Source: DATDAH01 sp963823495
Lineage (GTDB): Bacteria > Actinomycetota > Acidimicrobiia > Acidimicrobiales > DATDAH01
Length of the DNA stretch: 64,000 bases
Direction: 5' to 3'
NCBI GenBank assembly: GCA_963823495.1
Contig: CAWGLV010000001.1
Coordinates: forward strand, 2,666,001-2,730,000
Position numbers and translations under genes: made by a program. A model generated the notes under the pieces. The model did no database searches. It saw nothing but the letters and a program-made list of their open reading frames with translations, and was not told where the DNA came from. Positions 54,657-63,900 of this stretch are shown here, one piece after another (within the stretch, counting starts at the first letter, position 1; each line of letters opens with the position of its first letter).

Positions 54657-56030
54657 TCACCGACGGGCGTGGTCCTCCGCCAGGCGGGTGGCGAAGGCCT
54701 CGCGCTGGAGCGGGAGGGCGTCCGGGCCGCCGCCACCCCGGGTGGTGCGCATGGTGACCGGGACGCCCGGGGCGAGCAGTGCTACCGCCGCCGGTCCGAG
54801 GCGGGGATCGGCGGCGACCAGTGCGGCCAGGTCCTCGCCGTCGTCGATCGAGCGGCGAACGAGGTCTCCGACCACGGCGTGGGCCTCCCGGAACGGCATC
54901 CCGTCCCGGACGAGGAGCTCGGCCAGGTCCGTGGCCGCGACGGCGGGGCCGGCGGCGGCCGCGGCCATGCGGTCGGTGTCGAAGGTCAGCTCGGCCAGCA
55001 TCCCGGTGAGCGCGGCCAGGCCCAGGGTGACCTGGTCCAACGCGTCGAAGAGGGGCTCCTTGTCCTCCTGGAGATCACGGTTGTAGGCCAACGGAAGGCC
55101 CTTGAGCGCGGTCAGCAGCCCGACCAGGTGCCCTATGAGGCGACCCGACTTCGCCCGGGCCAACTCGGCCACGTCGGGGTTCTTCTTCTGCGGGAGCATC
55201 GAACTACCGGTGGCGTAGGTGTCCGACAGCCGACAGAAACCGAACTCCTCGGTGCTCCACAGCACCAGCTCCTCCCCGATCCGGGACAGGTGCACCCCCA
55301 GCAGGGCGAGGGCGAAGAGGGCCTCGGCGACGAAGTCCCGGTCCCCCACCGCATCGAGGGAGTTGTCGAAGGCGGCGGCGAACCCGAGGTCGGTGGCCAC
55401 CCCGGCCGGGTCGAGGGGCAGCGACGACCCTGCGAGCGCCCCTGCCCCCAGCGGGGACACGTCGAGGCGGCGGCGGCAGTCGAGCAACCGGTCCACGTCC
55501 CGGGCCAGGGCCCATCCGTGGGCCAACAGGTGGTGGGCCAGCAGGACGGGCTGGGCCCGTTGCAGGTGCGTGTAGCCGGGGAGGTAGGCCTCGCCCGCCT
55601 CGTCGGCCCGCTCGGCCAAGACTCCCTGGAGAGCCAGGACGCGATCGACGACCACCCCGAGCTCCCGCTTGGTGAACAGACGCAGGTCGGTGGCCACCTG
55701 GTCGTTGCGGCTCCGGCCGGTGTGGAGCTTGGCCCCCGCCGCCCCGGCGATCTCGGTGACCCGACGCTCGACGGCGGTGTGGATGTCCTCGTCCGCGGGC
55801 GCGAAGGCGAAGGAGCCCGACGCCAGCTCGTCCTCCACCTGGTCGAGGGCGGCGAGGACCGCCGAGGCCTCGTCGCCGTCCAACAGCTCCCCCCGCACCA
55901 GGCCCCGCACATGGGCCCTGGAGCAGGCCAGATCGTCGCCCGCGAGGCGGATGTCGAAGGGCAGGCTGACCGTGTAGGCCAGCAGTTCCTCGGCCGGCCC
56001 GTCCCCGAACCTCCCGTGCCACAGGGTCAC
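54657..56030 (-). CDS. argH: Argininosuccinate lyase
   Basis: 457 aa from GTG 56030, with GGGAGG just upstream. The fumarase-family signature GSSMLPQKKNP is present (near residue 275), and TGRSRNDQ and HTHLQRAQP-type stretches (YTHLQRAQP) occur. It splits argininosuccinate into arginine and fumarate, the last step of the pathway. It follows argG by 85 bp. A longer frame to 56069 has no good start nearer the conserved N-terminus. Confidence 0.96.
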   Translation of the reverse strand: MTLWHGRFGDGPAEELLAYTVSLPFDIRLAGDDLACSRAHVRGLVRGELLDGDEASAVLAALDQVEDELASGSFAFAPADEDIHTAVERRVTEIAGAAGAKLHTGRSRNDQVATDLRLFTKRELGVVVDRVLALQGVLAERADEAGEAYLPGYTHLQRAQPVLLAHHLLAHGWALARDVDRLLDCRRRLDVSPLGAGALAGSSLPLDPAGVATDLGFAAAFDNSLDAVGDRDFVAEALFALALLGVHLSRIGEELVLWSTEEFGFCRLSDTYATGSSMLPQKKNPDVAELARAKSGRLIGHLVGLLTALKGLPLAYNRDLQEDKEPLFDALDQVTLGLAALTGMLAELTFDTDRMAAAAAGPAVAATDLAELLVRDGMPFREAHAVVGDLVRRSIDDGEDLAALVAADPRLGPAAVALLAPGVPVTMRTTRGGGGPDALPLQREAFATRLAEDHARR

Positions 56031-56115
56031 GACGCCTCCCGACCGACCGTTTCGGCGACGCCCGGGCACGCCCGGGCCACCGGTCCCGCCACCAGGACGA
56101 GCGTGTCCCGGGCGA

Positions 56116-57321
56116 TCACGGGAGCTCGGCCTTCTGCTCGAGGCGCTTGGCGGCCCAGGTCTCGAGGCCGAGGCCCCACAGGCGGACGAAGCCGGCGCTG
56201 TCCTGGTGGTTGAAGCTGTCCTCGGCGTCGTAGGTGGCCAGGCCGTAGTCGTAGAGCGAGTGGGGGCTGCGCCGCCCCGTCACTTCGCACTGGCCCGGCG
56301 ACAGGCGCAGGCGGACATCGCCGGTGACCAGGTGCTGGCTCTCCTCGACGAAGGCGTCGAAGGCGGCCCGCAGCGGGGAGAACCACAGCCCGTCGTAGAT
56401 CAGCTCGGCATACCGGGGCTCCAACCGGGACTTCTCCCGGGCCAGGTCCCGCTCCAGGGTGATCGACTCGAGATCGGTGTGGGCCAGGATCAGCGCCAGC
56501 GCCGCCGGGCACTCGTAGGTCTCGCGGCTCTTGATGCCGACCCGTCGGTTCTCGACCATGTCGATGCGGCCCCAGCCGTAGGACCCGACCACGGTGTTCA
56601 GCTTGTCGATGAGCTCGACCAGGCCCAGTTCCTCACCGTCGACGGCGGTGGGGACGCCCTCCACGAAGGAGATCTCCAGATCTCGGGGCTCGGTCTCGGT
56701 GGGCACGGTCATCGACCAGACCCCCGGGGGCGGCTGGGCCCAGGGGTCCTCCATCTCGCCGCACTCGATGGCCCGGCCCCAGAGGTTGTCGTCGATGGAG
56801 TACAGCTTCTCCTTCGTCGCCGTGATGGGGATCTCGTGGCGGTAGGCGTAGTGGATGGCGTCCTCCCGGGTCATGCCCCAGGTGCGGACCGGGGCCAGCA
56901 CGTCCAGGTTGGGGGCGATGGAGCGCACGCCCACCTCGAAGCGCACCTGGTCGTTGCCCTTGCCCGTGCAGCCGTGGGCCACCGCGCCCGCGCCGTAGCG
57001 GTTGGCCGCCTCCACCAGGTGACGGACGATGACGGGTCGGGACAGGGCCGACACCAGCGGGTAGCGCCCCTCGTAGAGGGCGTTGGCCCGCAGCGCCGGC
57101 ACGACGAAGTCCTTGGCGAACTCCCCCCGGACGTCGACCACCTCGGCCTCGACGGCACCGGCCGCCTTGGCCCGCTCGAGTACCGAGCCCCAGTCACTGC
57201 CCTCCTGGCCCACGTCGGCGCACAGGCAGACGACCTCGAAGCCCAGTTCATCGATCAGCCAACGGACGGCGACCGACGTGTCCAGGCCACCGCTGTAAGC
57301 GAGCACCACTCTCTTGGTCAT
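56116..57321 (-). CDS. argG: Argininosuccinate synthase
   Basis: 401 aa. VLAYSGGLDTSVAV is the ATP-pyrophosphatase (PP-motif) loop. It condenses citrulline and aspartate. A AAAGGA site lies 6 nt before ATG 57321, unlike the coupled genes upstream, so it may have independent translation. It is 10 nt after argR. An in-frame extension on the minus strand lies in argR and is not used. Confidence 0.97.
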   Translation of the reverse strand: MTKRVVLAYSGGLDTSVAVRWLIDELGFEVVCLCADVGQEGSDWGSVLERAKAAGAVEAEVVDVRGEFAKDFVVPALRANALYEGRYPLVSALSRPVIVRHLVEAANRYGAGAVAHGCTGKGNDQVRFEVGVRSIAPNLDVLAPVRTWGMTREDAIHYAYRHEIPITATKEKLYSIDDNLWGRAIECGEMEDPWAQPPPGVWSMTVPTETEPRDLEISFVEGVPTAVDGEELGLVELIDKLNTVVGSYGWGRIDMVENRRVGIKSRETYECPAALALILAHTDLESITLERDLAREKSRLEPRYAELIYDGLWFSPLRAAFDAFVEESQHLVTGDVRLRLSPGQCEVTGRRSPHSLYDYGLATYDAEDSFNHQDSAGFVRLWGLGLETWAAKRLEQKAELP

Positions 57322-57331
57322 CGCATTCCTT

Positions 57332-57799
57332 TCAGGAGAGCCCGGCCAGCTCGCGGAGCTGGTCGGCCAGTTTCGATCCTCCCACCTCTTCGTCGGCGAC
57401 GACGATGAGGGTGTCGTCGCCGGCGACGGTGCCGAGCACCTCGGGCAGCGACGAACGGTCCAGGGCCGAGCCGACCACGTGGGCCGATCCCGGCGGGGTG
57501 CGCAGCACGACGAGGGGTCCGCTGTGGGCCACTTCGACCACCCAGTCACCGAGGACCCGACGCAAGTGGTCCTCGGGGGGGACCTGGTCCCTCGGCAGTT
57601 CGGGAACGGCGTAGACGGTGACCCCTCCCCGGGCGCGCACCTTGATGGCTCCGAGGTCGTCGAGGTCACGGGACACCGTGGCCTGCGTGGCCGTGATGCC
57701 GTCGGCGGCCAGGAGGTCCACCAACTGGGACTGGCTGAGGACGTCCTCGGACTCCAGGTGCCGGGTGATCCGGTGCTGGCGCTGGGTCTTCGCACTCAT
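57332..57799 (-). CDS. argR: Arginine repressor
   Basis: 155 aa. The N-terminal winged helix has SQSQLVDLLAADGITATQATVSRDLDDLGA, and the C-terminal arginine-binding/oligomerisation domain has GTVAGDDTLIVVADE. It represses arginine genes with arginine as co-repressor. It lies inside the operon it is expected to control, and an ARG-box-like sequence overlaps the argC promoter. Confidence 0.95.
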   Translation of the reverse strand: MSAKTQRQHRITRHLESEDVLSQSQLVDLLAADGITATQATVSRDLDDLGAIKVRARGGVTVYAVPELPRDQVPPEDHLRRVLGDWVVEVAHSGPLVVLRTPPGSAHVVGSALDRSSLPEVLGTVAGDDTLIVVADEEVGGSKLADQLRELAGLS

Positions 57800-57883
57800 G
57801 GCTCCACCCCCGCTCGCTCGTCACGTCCGAGCCCCGCGGGGCCGGCCGTCTTCTGCGTGTCGCGCGCGTTCACCGGGTGCCCC

Positions 57884-58774
57884 TCAGACCTGACCCAGGA
57901 TCCAGGCCACTGCGCCCCGGGCGGCGTGCATCCGGTTCTCGGCTTGACGCCACACCCGGCTCCGGGCGCCCTCGATGACCTCCGCGGACACCTCCTCGCC
58001 GCGGTGAGCCGGGAGGCAGTGCAGGAAGACGGCCTTCTCGGCGGCCAGCCCCATCAGGCGCTCGTCCACCATGAACCCCTCGAAGGCCTTGCTCCGGTCG
58101 GTCGCCTCGGACTCCTGGCCCATCGAGGTCCACACGTCGGTGTAGACGACATCGGCGCCGGCGACGGCGTCCTCGGGACGGTCGAAGAGCTCGGGAGTGA
58201 CCCCGATGCCCGCGATCCGGTCGACATCGCGGGGAGCCAGGGCGTGGTCCGGGGGGCTCGCCACGCGGACCTGCATCCCGGCGAGCGTCGCGGCCAGCGC
58301 CAGGGACCGGCACATGTTGTTGCCGTCTCCCACATACGCCAGCGTGTGCCCGTTGAGATCGCCGAACTCGTCGGCCATGGTCAACACGTCCGCCAGGGCC
58401 TGCAGGGGATGGGCGTCGTCGGAGAGCAGGTTGACCACGGGTACCCACGCCACCTTGGCCATGCGCTCCAACACCGAGTGGTCGAAGACCCGCGCCCCGA
58501 TGGCGGCGTGGTAGCACCCGAGCGTCCGGGCGACGTCCTCGGCCGACTCGCGCTCGTCGATGCTCACCTCCTCGCCTCGGATCGTCACGGGGTGGCCGCC
58601 GAGGTCCCTGACCGCCATCTCCATCGAGTTGCGGGTCCGAGCCGACGGCTTCTCGAACACCAGGGCCATCCCCTTGCGGGACAGGACCTGGGGCGGGTTG
58701 GGGTCGAGAGCGAGGGCGATGACCTCGAACAGCTCGTCCCGGCTCAGATCGTCGATCTCCAGCAGATGGCGCAT
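57884..58774 (-). CDS. argF: Ornithine carbamoyltransferase
   Basis: 296 aa. Motifs: FEKPSARTRNS (the carbamoyl-phosphate loop, normally STRTR, reads SARTR), LLSDDAHPLQALAD (usually HPTQ), DVWTSMGQE and HCLPAHRGEE. It makes citrulline from ornithine. Both variants occur in related families, so activity is likely but not certain. The ATG overlaps the argD stop (TGATG). Confidence 0.92.
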   Translation of the reverse strand: MRHLLEIDDLSRDELFEVIALALDPNPPQVLSRKGMALVFEKPSARTRNSMEMAVRDLGGHPVTIRGEEVSIDERESAEDVARTLGCYHAAIGARVFDHSVLERMAKVAWVPVVNLLSDDAHPLQALADVLTMADEFGDLNGHTLAYVGDGNNMCRSLALAATLAGMQVRVASPPDHALAPRDVDRIAGIGVTPELFDRPEDAVAGADVVYTDVWTSMGQESEATDRSKAFEGFMVDERLMGLAAEKAVFLHCLPAHRGEEVSAEVIEGARSRVWRQAENRMHAARGAVAWILGQV

Positions 58775-59913
58775 CAGGCCAGTACCCCTTCGAGGATGGT
58801 CACGGCTTCGTCGATCTCGGCCTCGGTGATCAGCAGGCTCGGCGCGAAGCGCAGGGCGGTCGGCGTGACCCCGTTGACCACCAGGCCGGCGTCGAGCGCG
58901 GCCCGGGCCACCTCGCGCGCGTCCTGATCCGCCAGTTCCGCGGCCAGCAGGAGTCCGAGGCCCCGCACCCCGACCACCTGCGGCAGTCCCGCCAGCGCAT
59001 CGGACAGGTGTCGGCCGGCGTCCCGGGCGCGAGCGGGCACGTCTTCGCGCTCCATGATCTCGAGCACCTTTCGGGCGGCCGCCGTCGCCAGCGGCTGACC
59101 GCCGAAGGTCGTGGCGTGATCGCCGGGCACGAAGGCCGCGGCCACCTCGGCCCGGGCCCAACAGGCGCCGATGGGCACGCCGTTGCCGAGGGCCTTGGCC
59201 ATGGTCACCACATCGGGTCGGACACCGGAGTGCTCGAAGCCGAACCACTCCCCTGTCCGGCCCAGACCGGTCTGGACCTCGTCGACGACGAACAGGAGTC
59301 CCCGTTCGTCACAGAGCCGTCGGACCCCCGTGAAGTACTCGGCCTCGGCCGGGTTGACTCCGCCCTCGCCCTGGACCGACTCCAGCATGACGGCGGTGAC
59401 CGACGGGTCCAGCGCCGACTCGAGGGCCTCGAGGTCCTGCCAGGCGACGTGCCGGAACCCCTCCGGAAGCGGCTGGAACACCTCGTGCTTCTCGGGCTGG
59501 CCCGTGGCGTGGAGGGTGGCCAGGGTCCGCCCGTGGAACGAGCCGTACGCGCTGACCACCACGTGACGCCCGCGGCCGCCGAACTTGCGGCCCAGCTTGA
59601 TGGCCGCCTCGTTGGCCTCGGCCCCCGAGTTGCAGAAGAACACCCGGCCACCGCCCCCGAGCAGCCGATCGAGCGTGGCCGCGACCTCGGGGCCCGGTTC
59701 GGTGCCGTAGAGGTTGGAGACGTGCAGGAGCGTGCGGGCCTGCTCGGCGACGGCCTCGGCCACCTCCGGATGGGCGTGACCGAGGCTGGTGACCGCCAGG
59801 CCCGAGAGCAGGTCGAGGTAGGGCCGGCCCGCGTCGTCCCAGAGGCGACTGCCCTCGCCCCGCACGAAGGTCACCGACTGCGGCGGGTAGGTGGACATCA
59901 GGACCCCGGTCAC
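58774..59913 (-). CDS. argD: Acetylornithine aminotransferase
   Basis: 379 aa from GTG 59913, overlapping the argB stop (GTGA); ATG 59898 is an in-frame alternative. It has VFFCNSGAEANEAAIKLGRK, VDEVQTGLGRTG and TMAKALGNGVPIGA (PLP-binding Lys) of class III aminotransferases. It converts N-acetylglutamate semialdehyde to N-acetylornithine. Confidence 0.95.
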   Translation of the reverse strand: MTGVLMSTYPPQSVTFVRGEGSRLWDDAGRPYLDLLSGLAVTSLGHAHPEVAEAVAEQARTLLHVSNLYGTEPGPEVAATLDRLLGGGGRVFFCNSGAEANEAAIKLGRKFGGRGRHVVVSAYGSFHGRTLATLHATGQPEKHEVFQPLPEGFRHVAWQDLEALESALDPSVTAVMLESVQGEGGVNPAEAEYFTGVRRLCDERGLLFVVDEVQTGLGRTGEWFGFEHSGVRPDVVTMAKALGNGVPIGACWARAEVAAAFVPGDHATTFGGQPLATAAARKVLEIMEREDVPARARDAGRHLSDALAGLPQVVGVRGLGLLLAAELADQDAREVARAALDAGLVVNGVTPTALRFAPSLLITEAEIDEAVTILEGVLA

Positions 59914-60776
59914 GCGGCGCTCCCGGTGATCATGGTGCCGACGCCCTCGTCGGTGAGCAGCTCCAGCAACAGGACATGGGGCACCCGACCGTCCAGCACG
60001 TGGGCCGAGGTCACGCCCCTGCGCACGGCGTGCAGGCACGCCCCGACCTTGGGGATCATCCCCCCGGCGATCGTGCCGTCGGCCACCAGCGCGTCGAGTT
60101 GGTCCGCCTCGACCTCGTGGATGAGGTCACCGTCGGCATCCAGGATCCCGGCCACGTCGGTGAGGTAGACGACCTTCTCGGCCCCCAGCGCCGCGGCCAC
60201 GGCCCCGGCCACGGTGTCGGCGTTGATGTTGTAGGCCTGCCCGGCGGCGTCGGAGCCGATCGTCGACAGCACCGGGATCAGGTCCTCGGCCAGGAGCCGT
60301 TCCAGGATCGAGGGGTCGACCGAGTCGACGTCGCCGACGAAGCCCAGCTCGGGGTCACGGGCGGACGCGGCGATCAGACCGGCGTCCTCCCCGGAGAGGC
60401 CCACCGCCAGCGGAGCATGGACGTTGACGGCCGACACGATGTCCCGCCCGACCTTGCCGACCAGCACCATGCGGGCGATGTCGAGCGTCTCCGCGTCGGT
60501 GACCCGCAGACCGTCGCGGAACTCCGCCTCCTTGCCCAGCCGGGCCATGAACTCGCCGATCTGGGGTCCACCGCCGTGCACGACGACGGTGTGCAGACCG
60601 ACCGAGTGCATCAGGACGATGTCCTCGGCGAACTGGTGGGCCAGCGCCGGGTCGGTCATCGCGTTGCCGCCGTACTTGACCACGACCGTCGAGCCCCAGA
60701 ACCGCCGGATGTAGGGCAGCGCCTCGACCAGGATCTCGGCCTTCTCGGTGCCGGTGGGCGTGGTGGGCCCGGTCAC
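59910..60776 (-). CDS. argB: Acetylglutamate kinase
   Basis: 288 aa. VVKYGGNAM, VHGGGPQIGE and IPVLSTIGSD motifs are present, with the C-terminal GGMIPKVGACLHAVRRGV that binds acetylglutamate. It phosphorylates N-acetylglutamate and is typically feedback-inhibited by arginine (the N-terminal helix EILVEALPYIRRFWG is present). The GTG start overlaps the argJ stop. Confidence 0.96.
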   Translation of the reverse strand: MTGPTTPTGTEKAEILVEALPYIRRFWGSTVVVKYGGNAMTDPALAHQFAEDIVLMHSVGLHTVVVHGGGPQIGEFMARLGKEAEFRDGLRVTDAETLDIARMVLVGKVGRDIVSAVNVHAPLAVGLSGEDAGLIAASARDPELGFVGDVDSVDPSILERLLAEDLIPVLSTIGSDAAGQAYNINADTVAGAVAAALGAEKVVYLTDVAGILDADGDLIHEVEADQLDALVADGTIAGGMIPKVGACLHAVRRGVTSAHVLDGRVPHVLLLELLTDEGVGTMITGSAA

Positions 60777-61936
60777 GACGTGCCCATGTTCTCGTCGACG
60801 TAGGCATGGGTCAGGTCACAGGTCAGCACCGTGGCCCGGCCGGCGGAGATGCCGAGATCGGCGGTCAACTCGATCTCCCGCCCGGCCATGTGGGCGGTGA
60901 CCGCCGCGACGTCGTGTTCGAGCTCGGTCCCGTGGCGACAGACGACGGTGCCGCCGTAGGCGATCGTCAACAGGACGGGGTCGAAGGCGACCCCCGCCGA
61001 GCCGAGGTCGCTGGCCACCCGGCCCCAGTAGGGGTCCTCGCCGTACCAGGAGCACTTGGTCAGCTGACACGCGGCGACGGCTCGGGCCGCGGTCCTGGCC
61101 TCGGCGTCGGACCTCGCCCCGGTGACGTGGACGCGGACCAGCTTCGTGGCCCCCTCGGCGTCGGCGACCATCTGCTCGGCCAGCGAGCCGCAGGCCTGGG
61201 TGACGGCGCGCTCGAGCGCCAAGGGGTCCACCGGGCCCGCGGCGCCGCCGGCCAGCAGCAACACGGTGTCGTTGGTCGAGGTGGCCCCGTCGACGGTGAT
61301 GCAGTTGAAGGTGTCGGTCACCGCGTCCTGGAGCACCCGCTGCAGCACCGCAGGCTCGGCCCGTGCGTCGGTGGTGAGCACGGCGAGCATCGTGGCCATG
61401 TTCGGCTGGAGCATGGCCGCGCCCTTGGCCATGCCGCCGACGGTGAAGCCACCGCCGTCGATCACGACCTCCTTGGGCACCGTGTCGGTGGTGAGGATGG
61501 CCTGGGCCGCGTCACCCGCGCCGTCGGCCGACCGGGCGGCCGCCAGGGCGGGGATGGCGGCCACCATCGGCTCCAGAGGCAGGCGGTGGCCGATGAGTCC
61601 CGTGGAGCAGATGAGCACCTCGTCGTGGGCACAGCCCAGTTCCTGGGCCACCTGGGCGCACAGCTCCTCGGCGTCCTGGCTGCCCGGTTCCCCCGTTCCC
61701 GCGTTGGCGTTCCCCGAGTTCAAGAAGACGGCCGCGGCGTGCCCGCTGCTCTGTTTCAGGTGGGCCCGGGTCACCAGGACCGGGGCCGCGGTCATCTTGT
61801 TGGTCGTGAACACGCCGGCGGCGGGCACCGCCCGGCCGTCTGCGGTGGCCACGAGAGCCAGGTCCGACACACCGTCGCCCTTCAACCCCCCGTGCCCACC
61901 CGCGGCAACGAACCCCTGCGCGGCGGTGACGCTCAT
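60773..61936 (-). CDS. argJ: Bifunctional glutamate N-acetyltransferase / ornithine acetyltransferase
   Basis: 387 aa. It has the autocleavage site ITVDGATSTNDT (between Ala and the nucleophilic Thr), and GGMAKGAAMLQPNMATMLA. The N-terminal VFTTNKMTAAPV region is typical. It recycles the acetyl group, so argE and argA are not needed. ATG 61936. It ends at argB with a 4-nt overlap. Confidence 0.96.
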   Translation of the reverse strand: MSVTAAQGFVAAGGHGGLKGDGVSDLALVATADGRAVPAAGVFTTNKMTAAPVLVTRAHLKQSSGHAAAVFLNSGNANAGTGEPGSQDAEELCAQVAQELGCAHDEVLICSTGLIGHRLPLEPMVAAIPALAAARSADGAGDAAQAILTTDTVPKEVVIDGGGFTVGGMAKGAAMLQPNMATMLAVLTTDARAEPAVLQRVLQDAVTDTFNCITVDGATSTNDTVLLLAGGAAGPVDPLALERAVTQACGSLAEQMVADAEGATKLVRVHVTGARSDAEARTAARAVAACQLTKCSWYGEDPYWGRVASDLGSAGVAFDPVLLTIAYGGTVVCRHGTELEHDVAAVTAHMAGREIELTADLGISAGRATVLTCDLTHAYVDENMGTS

Positions 61937-62027
61937 CCCGATACCCCTTCCTCGATCGTTCCGGCCCCTGGTTCTTCGGTCGTGGCGACCCGATCAGCGG
62001 CCAGGACGGTTGGTCGCCCGGTCGCGG

Positions 62028-63041
62028 TCACGGGTAGGTCCCGACGAGGGGGAGGCCGGTGGTCTCGGGGAGGCCCATGAGGATGTTGGCGCACTGGATG
62101 GCCTGACCCGAGGCCCCCTTCACCAGGTTGTCGATGGCACAGAGGGCCAGGACCCAACCGGTGCGCTGGTCGGCCCGGGCCGTGACGAAGGCCGAGTTGG
62201 AGCCGAGGACCGCCTTGGTCGTCGGCGCACCGTCGACCACGGTGACGAAGGGCTCGTCGGCGTAGAGATCGGACAGGGTCGCCAGCACCTCGTCGGTGGT
62301 CGTGGACGACGTGGGCCGGGCGTAGCAGGTGGCCAGGATCCCGCGGGTCATCGGCGCCAGGTGCGGGGTGAACAGGACCTCGGCGCCGAGAACCTGCTCC
62401 ATCTCGGGGGTGTGGCGGTGGTCGAGCAGGCCGTACGCGCTGAAGTCCTCGTCCACCGTGCAGAAGTGCGATGTGTGCTTGAGCCCGCGTCCGGCGCCGG
62501 ACACGCCGCTGGCGGCATCGACGACGATCCCCGTGGTCTCGACCGCGCCCGCCCGGACCAGGGGGGCCAGGGCCAGGGCGGCCGCCGTCGGGTAGCAGCC
62601 GGGAACGGCCACCGCGTCGGCGGCGACCAACTCGTCCCGGAACAGCTCGGGCAGGCCGTACGCGAAGTCGGCCAGGAGCTCGGGGGCGGTGTGCTCGGCG
62701 CCGTACCACTGCGGGTAGGAAGCCGAGTCCTTCAGCCGGAAGTCCGCCGACAGGTCCAGCACCCAGCGCACCCGGTCCTTGACCTCGGGCACGATGGCCT
62801 GGCTGGCCCCATGGGGAAGCCCGCAGAAGACCAGGTCCAGGCCGTCGACGACCTCGGGCGTGTACGGCGCGAAGACGAGGTCGCCGTAGACCGGCGACAG
62901 GCTCGGGTACAGATCGGCCACCGCGGTGCCCGCCTGGGTGTCCCCCGTGGCCAGCACCACCTCCATCTCCGGATGGCCCGCCGCGAGACGCAGCAACTCG
63001 GCGCCGGTGTACCCCGACGCCCCCACGATCCCGACACGCAT
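62028..63041 (-). CDS. argC: N-acetyl-gamma-glutamyl-phosphate reductase
   Basis: 337 aa. VGASGYTGAELLRL is the NADP-binding motif, and VPGCYPTAAALAL carries the catalytic Cys. It is the first gene of the arginine operon (argC-J-B-D-F-R-G-H). ATG 63041 sits 9 nt after a -10 TATAGA and 7 nt after the overlapping TAGAGT, so the leader is very short. Divergent from an SDR gene. Confidence 0.96.
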   Translation of the reverse strand: MRVGIVGASGYTGAELLRLAAGHPEMEVVLATGDTQAGTAVADLYPSLSPVYGDLVFAPYTPEVVDGLDLVFCGLPHGASQAIVPEVKDRVRWVLDLSADFRLKDSASYPQWYGAEHTAPELLADFAYGLPELFRDELVAADAVAVPGCYPTAAALALAPLVRAGAVETTGIVVDAASGVSGAGRGLKHTSHFCTVDEDFSAYGLLDHRHTPEMEQVLGAEVLFTPHLAPMTRGILATCYARPTSSTTTDEVLATLSDLYADEPFVTVVDGAPTTKAVLGSNSAFVTARADQRTGWVLALCAIDNLVKGASGQAIQCANILMGLPETTGLPLVGTYP

Positions 63042-63050
63042 GATCGTGAC

Positions 63051-63079
63051 TCTATACGGTCTCTCGTATGAATATGCAA
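63051..63079 (-). promoter_or_regulatory. argC promoter with overlapping ARG-box-like site
   Basis: -35 TTGCAT (63074-63079), 17-nt spacer, -10 TATAGA (63051-63056). The sequence TATGAATATGCAA at 63067-63079 contains a TATGAAT half-site of the ArgR box. It overlaps the -35, so ArgR binding would block transcription. Confidence 0.65.
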
Positions 63080-63107
63080 CTCGGCCCCCGACCACCCGCC
63101 CGGGTGG

Positions 63108-63113
63108 TTGGAT
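63108..63113 (+). promoter_or_regulatory. -10-like hexamer TTGGAT before SDR gene
   Basis: TTGGAT lies 6 nt before ATG 63120. The weak leaderless arrangement is inferred. Confidence 0.25.
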
Positions 63114-63119
63114 GCGTCC

Positions 63120-63893
63120 ATGACTCGCGGGGCGTACACGGACCAGGTGGCACTCATCACCGGCGTTTCGCGGCCCGGAGGCATCGCCCTCACCCTCGCC
63201 ACCCGCCTGGCCGACGCCGGGGCGACGGTGTACGCCACCGGGTGGCCGGGGCACGACCAAGAGATGCCCTGGGGCGCGGCCGACCTGGGCCCGGTCCCGT
63301 TCGCCGTCGAGCAGCGGGACCTGGAGGACCCCACCGCGCCCGCCGACCTGCTCGACGCGGTCATCGACGCCCACGGCCGAGTCGACATGGTCCTCGCCGT
63401 GCACGCCCGGAGCTCACACCAGTCCCTCGCCGAGGTCACCGTGGACGAGCTCGACCGCTGCTGGGCGGCGAACGTGCGCAGCATCGTCCTGCTGGCTCAG
63501 CACTTCGCCGATCGCCACGATCCCCGATGGGGAGAGGGGCGACTCATCTGGTTCACCAGTGGACAGCACAACGCGCCCATGGCGGGCGAGTTGCCGTACG
63601 CCATCACCAAAGGCGCTCTGCACCAGATGACCCGCTCACTGGCCGAGGCCCTGATCGACCACGAGATCGTGGCCAACTGCGTGAACCCCGGCCCTGTCGA
63701 CACCGGCTGGGCCCCACCCGCTCTCCATGCCGACATCGCAGGCCGCTTCCCGTCGGGACGCTGGAACACGCCCGACGACGTCGCCGACCTGATCACCTTC
63801 CTCCTCTCCGACGCCGGGTCCCGCGTGGTCGGCCAGGTCATCGACCTCGAAGCGGGATTCCGGCGGGCCGACCAGGGGCCCCGGGGTCGTTGA
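63120..63893 (+). CDS. Short-chain dehydrogenase/reductase
   Basis: 257 aa. LITGVSRPGGIALTL is the nucleotide-binding Gly motif, the catalytic Ser is in WFTSGQ, and Tyr-X3-Lys is in YAITK. CVNPGPVDTGW is typical of classical SDRs. Substrate unknown. It shares the divergent region with argC but has no obvious link with arginine. Confidence 0.88.
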   Translation: MTRGAYTDQVALITGVSRPGGIALTLATRLADAGATVYATGWPGHDQEMPWGAADLGPVPFAVEQRDLEDPTAPADLLDAVIDAHGRVDMVLAVHARSSHQSLAEVTVDELDRCWAANVRSIVLLAQHFADRHDPRWGEGRLIWFTSGQHNAPMAGELPYAITKGALHQMTRSLAEALIDHEIVANCVNPGPVDTGWAPPALHADIAGRFPSGRWNTPDDVADLITFLLSDAGSRVVGQVIDLEAGFRRADQGPRGR

Positions 63894-63900
63894 GCGCGTC

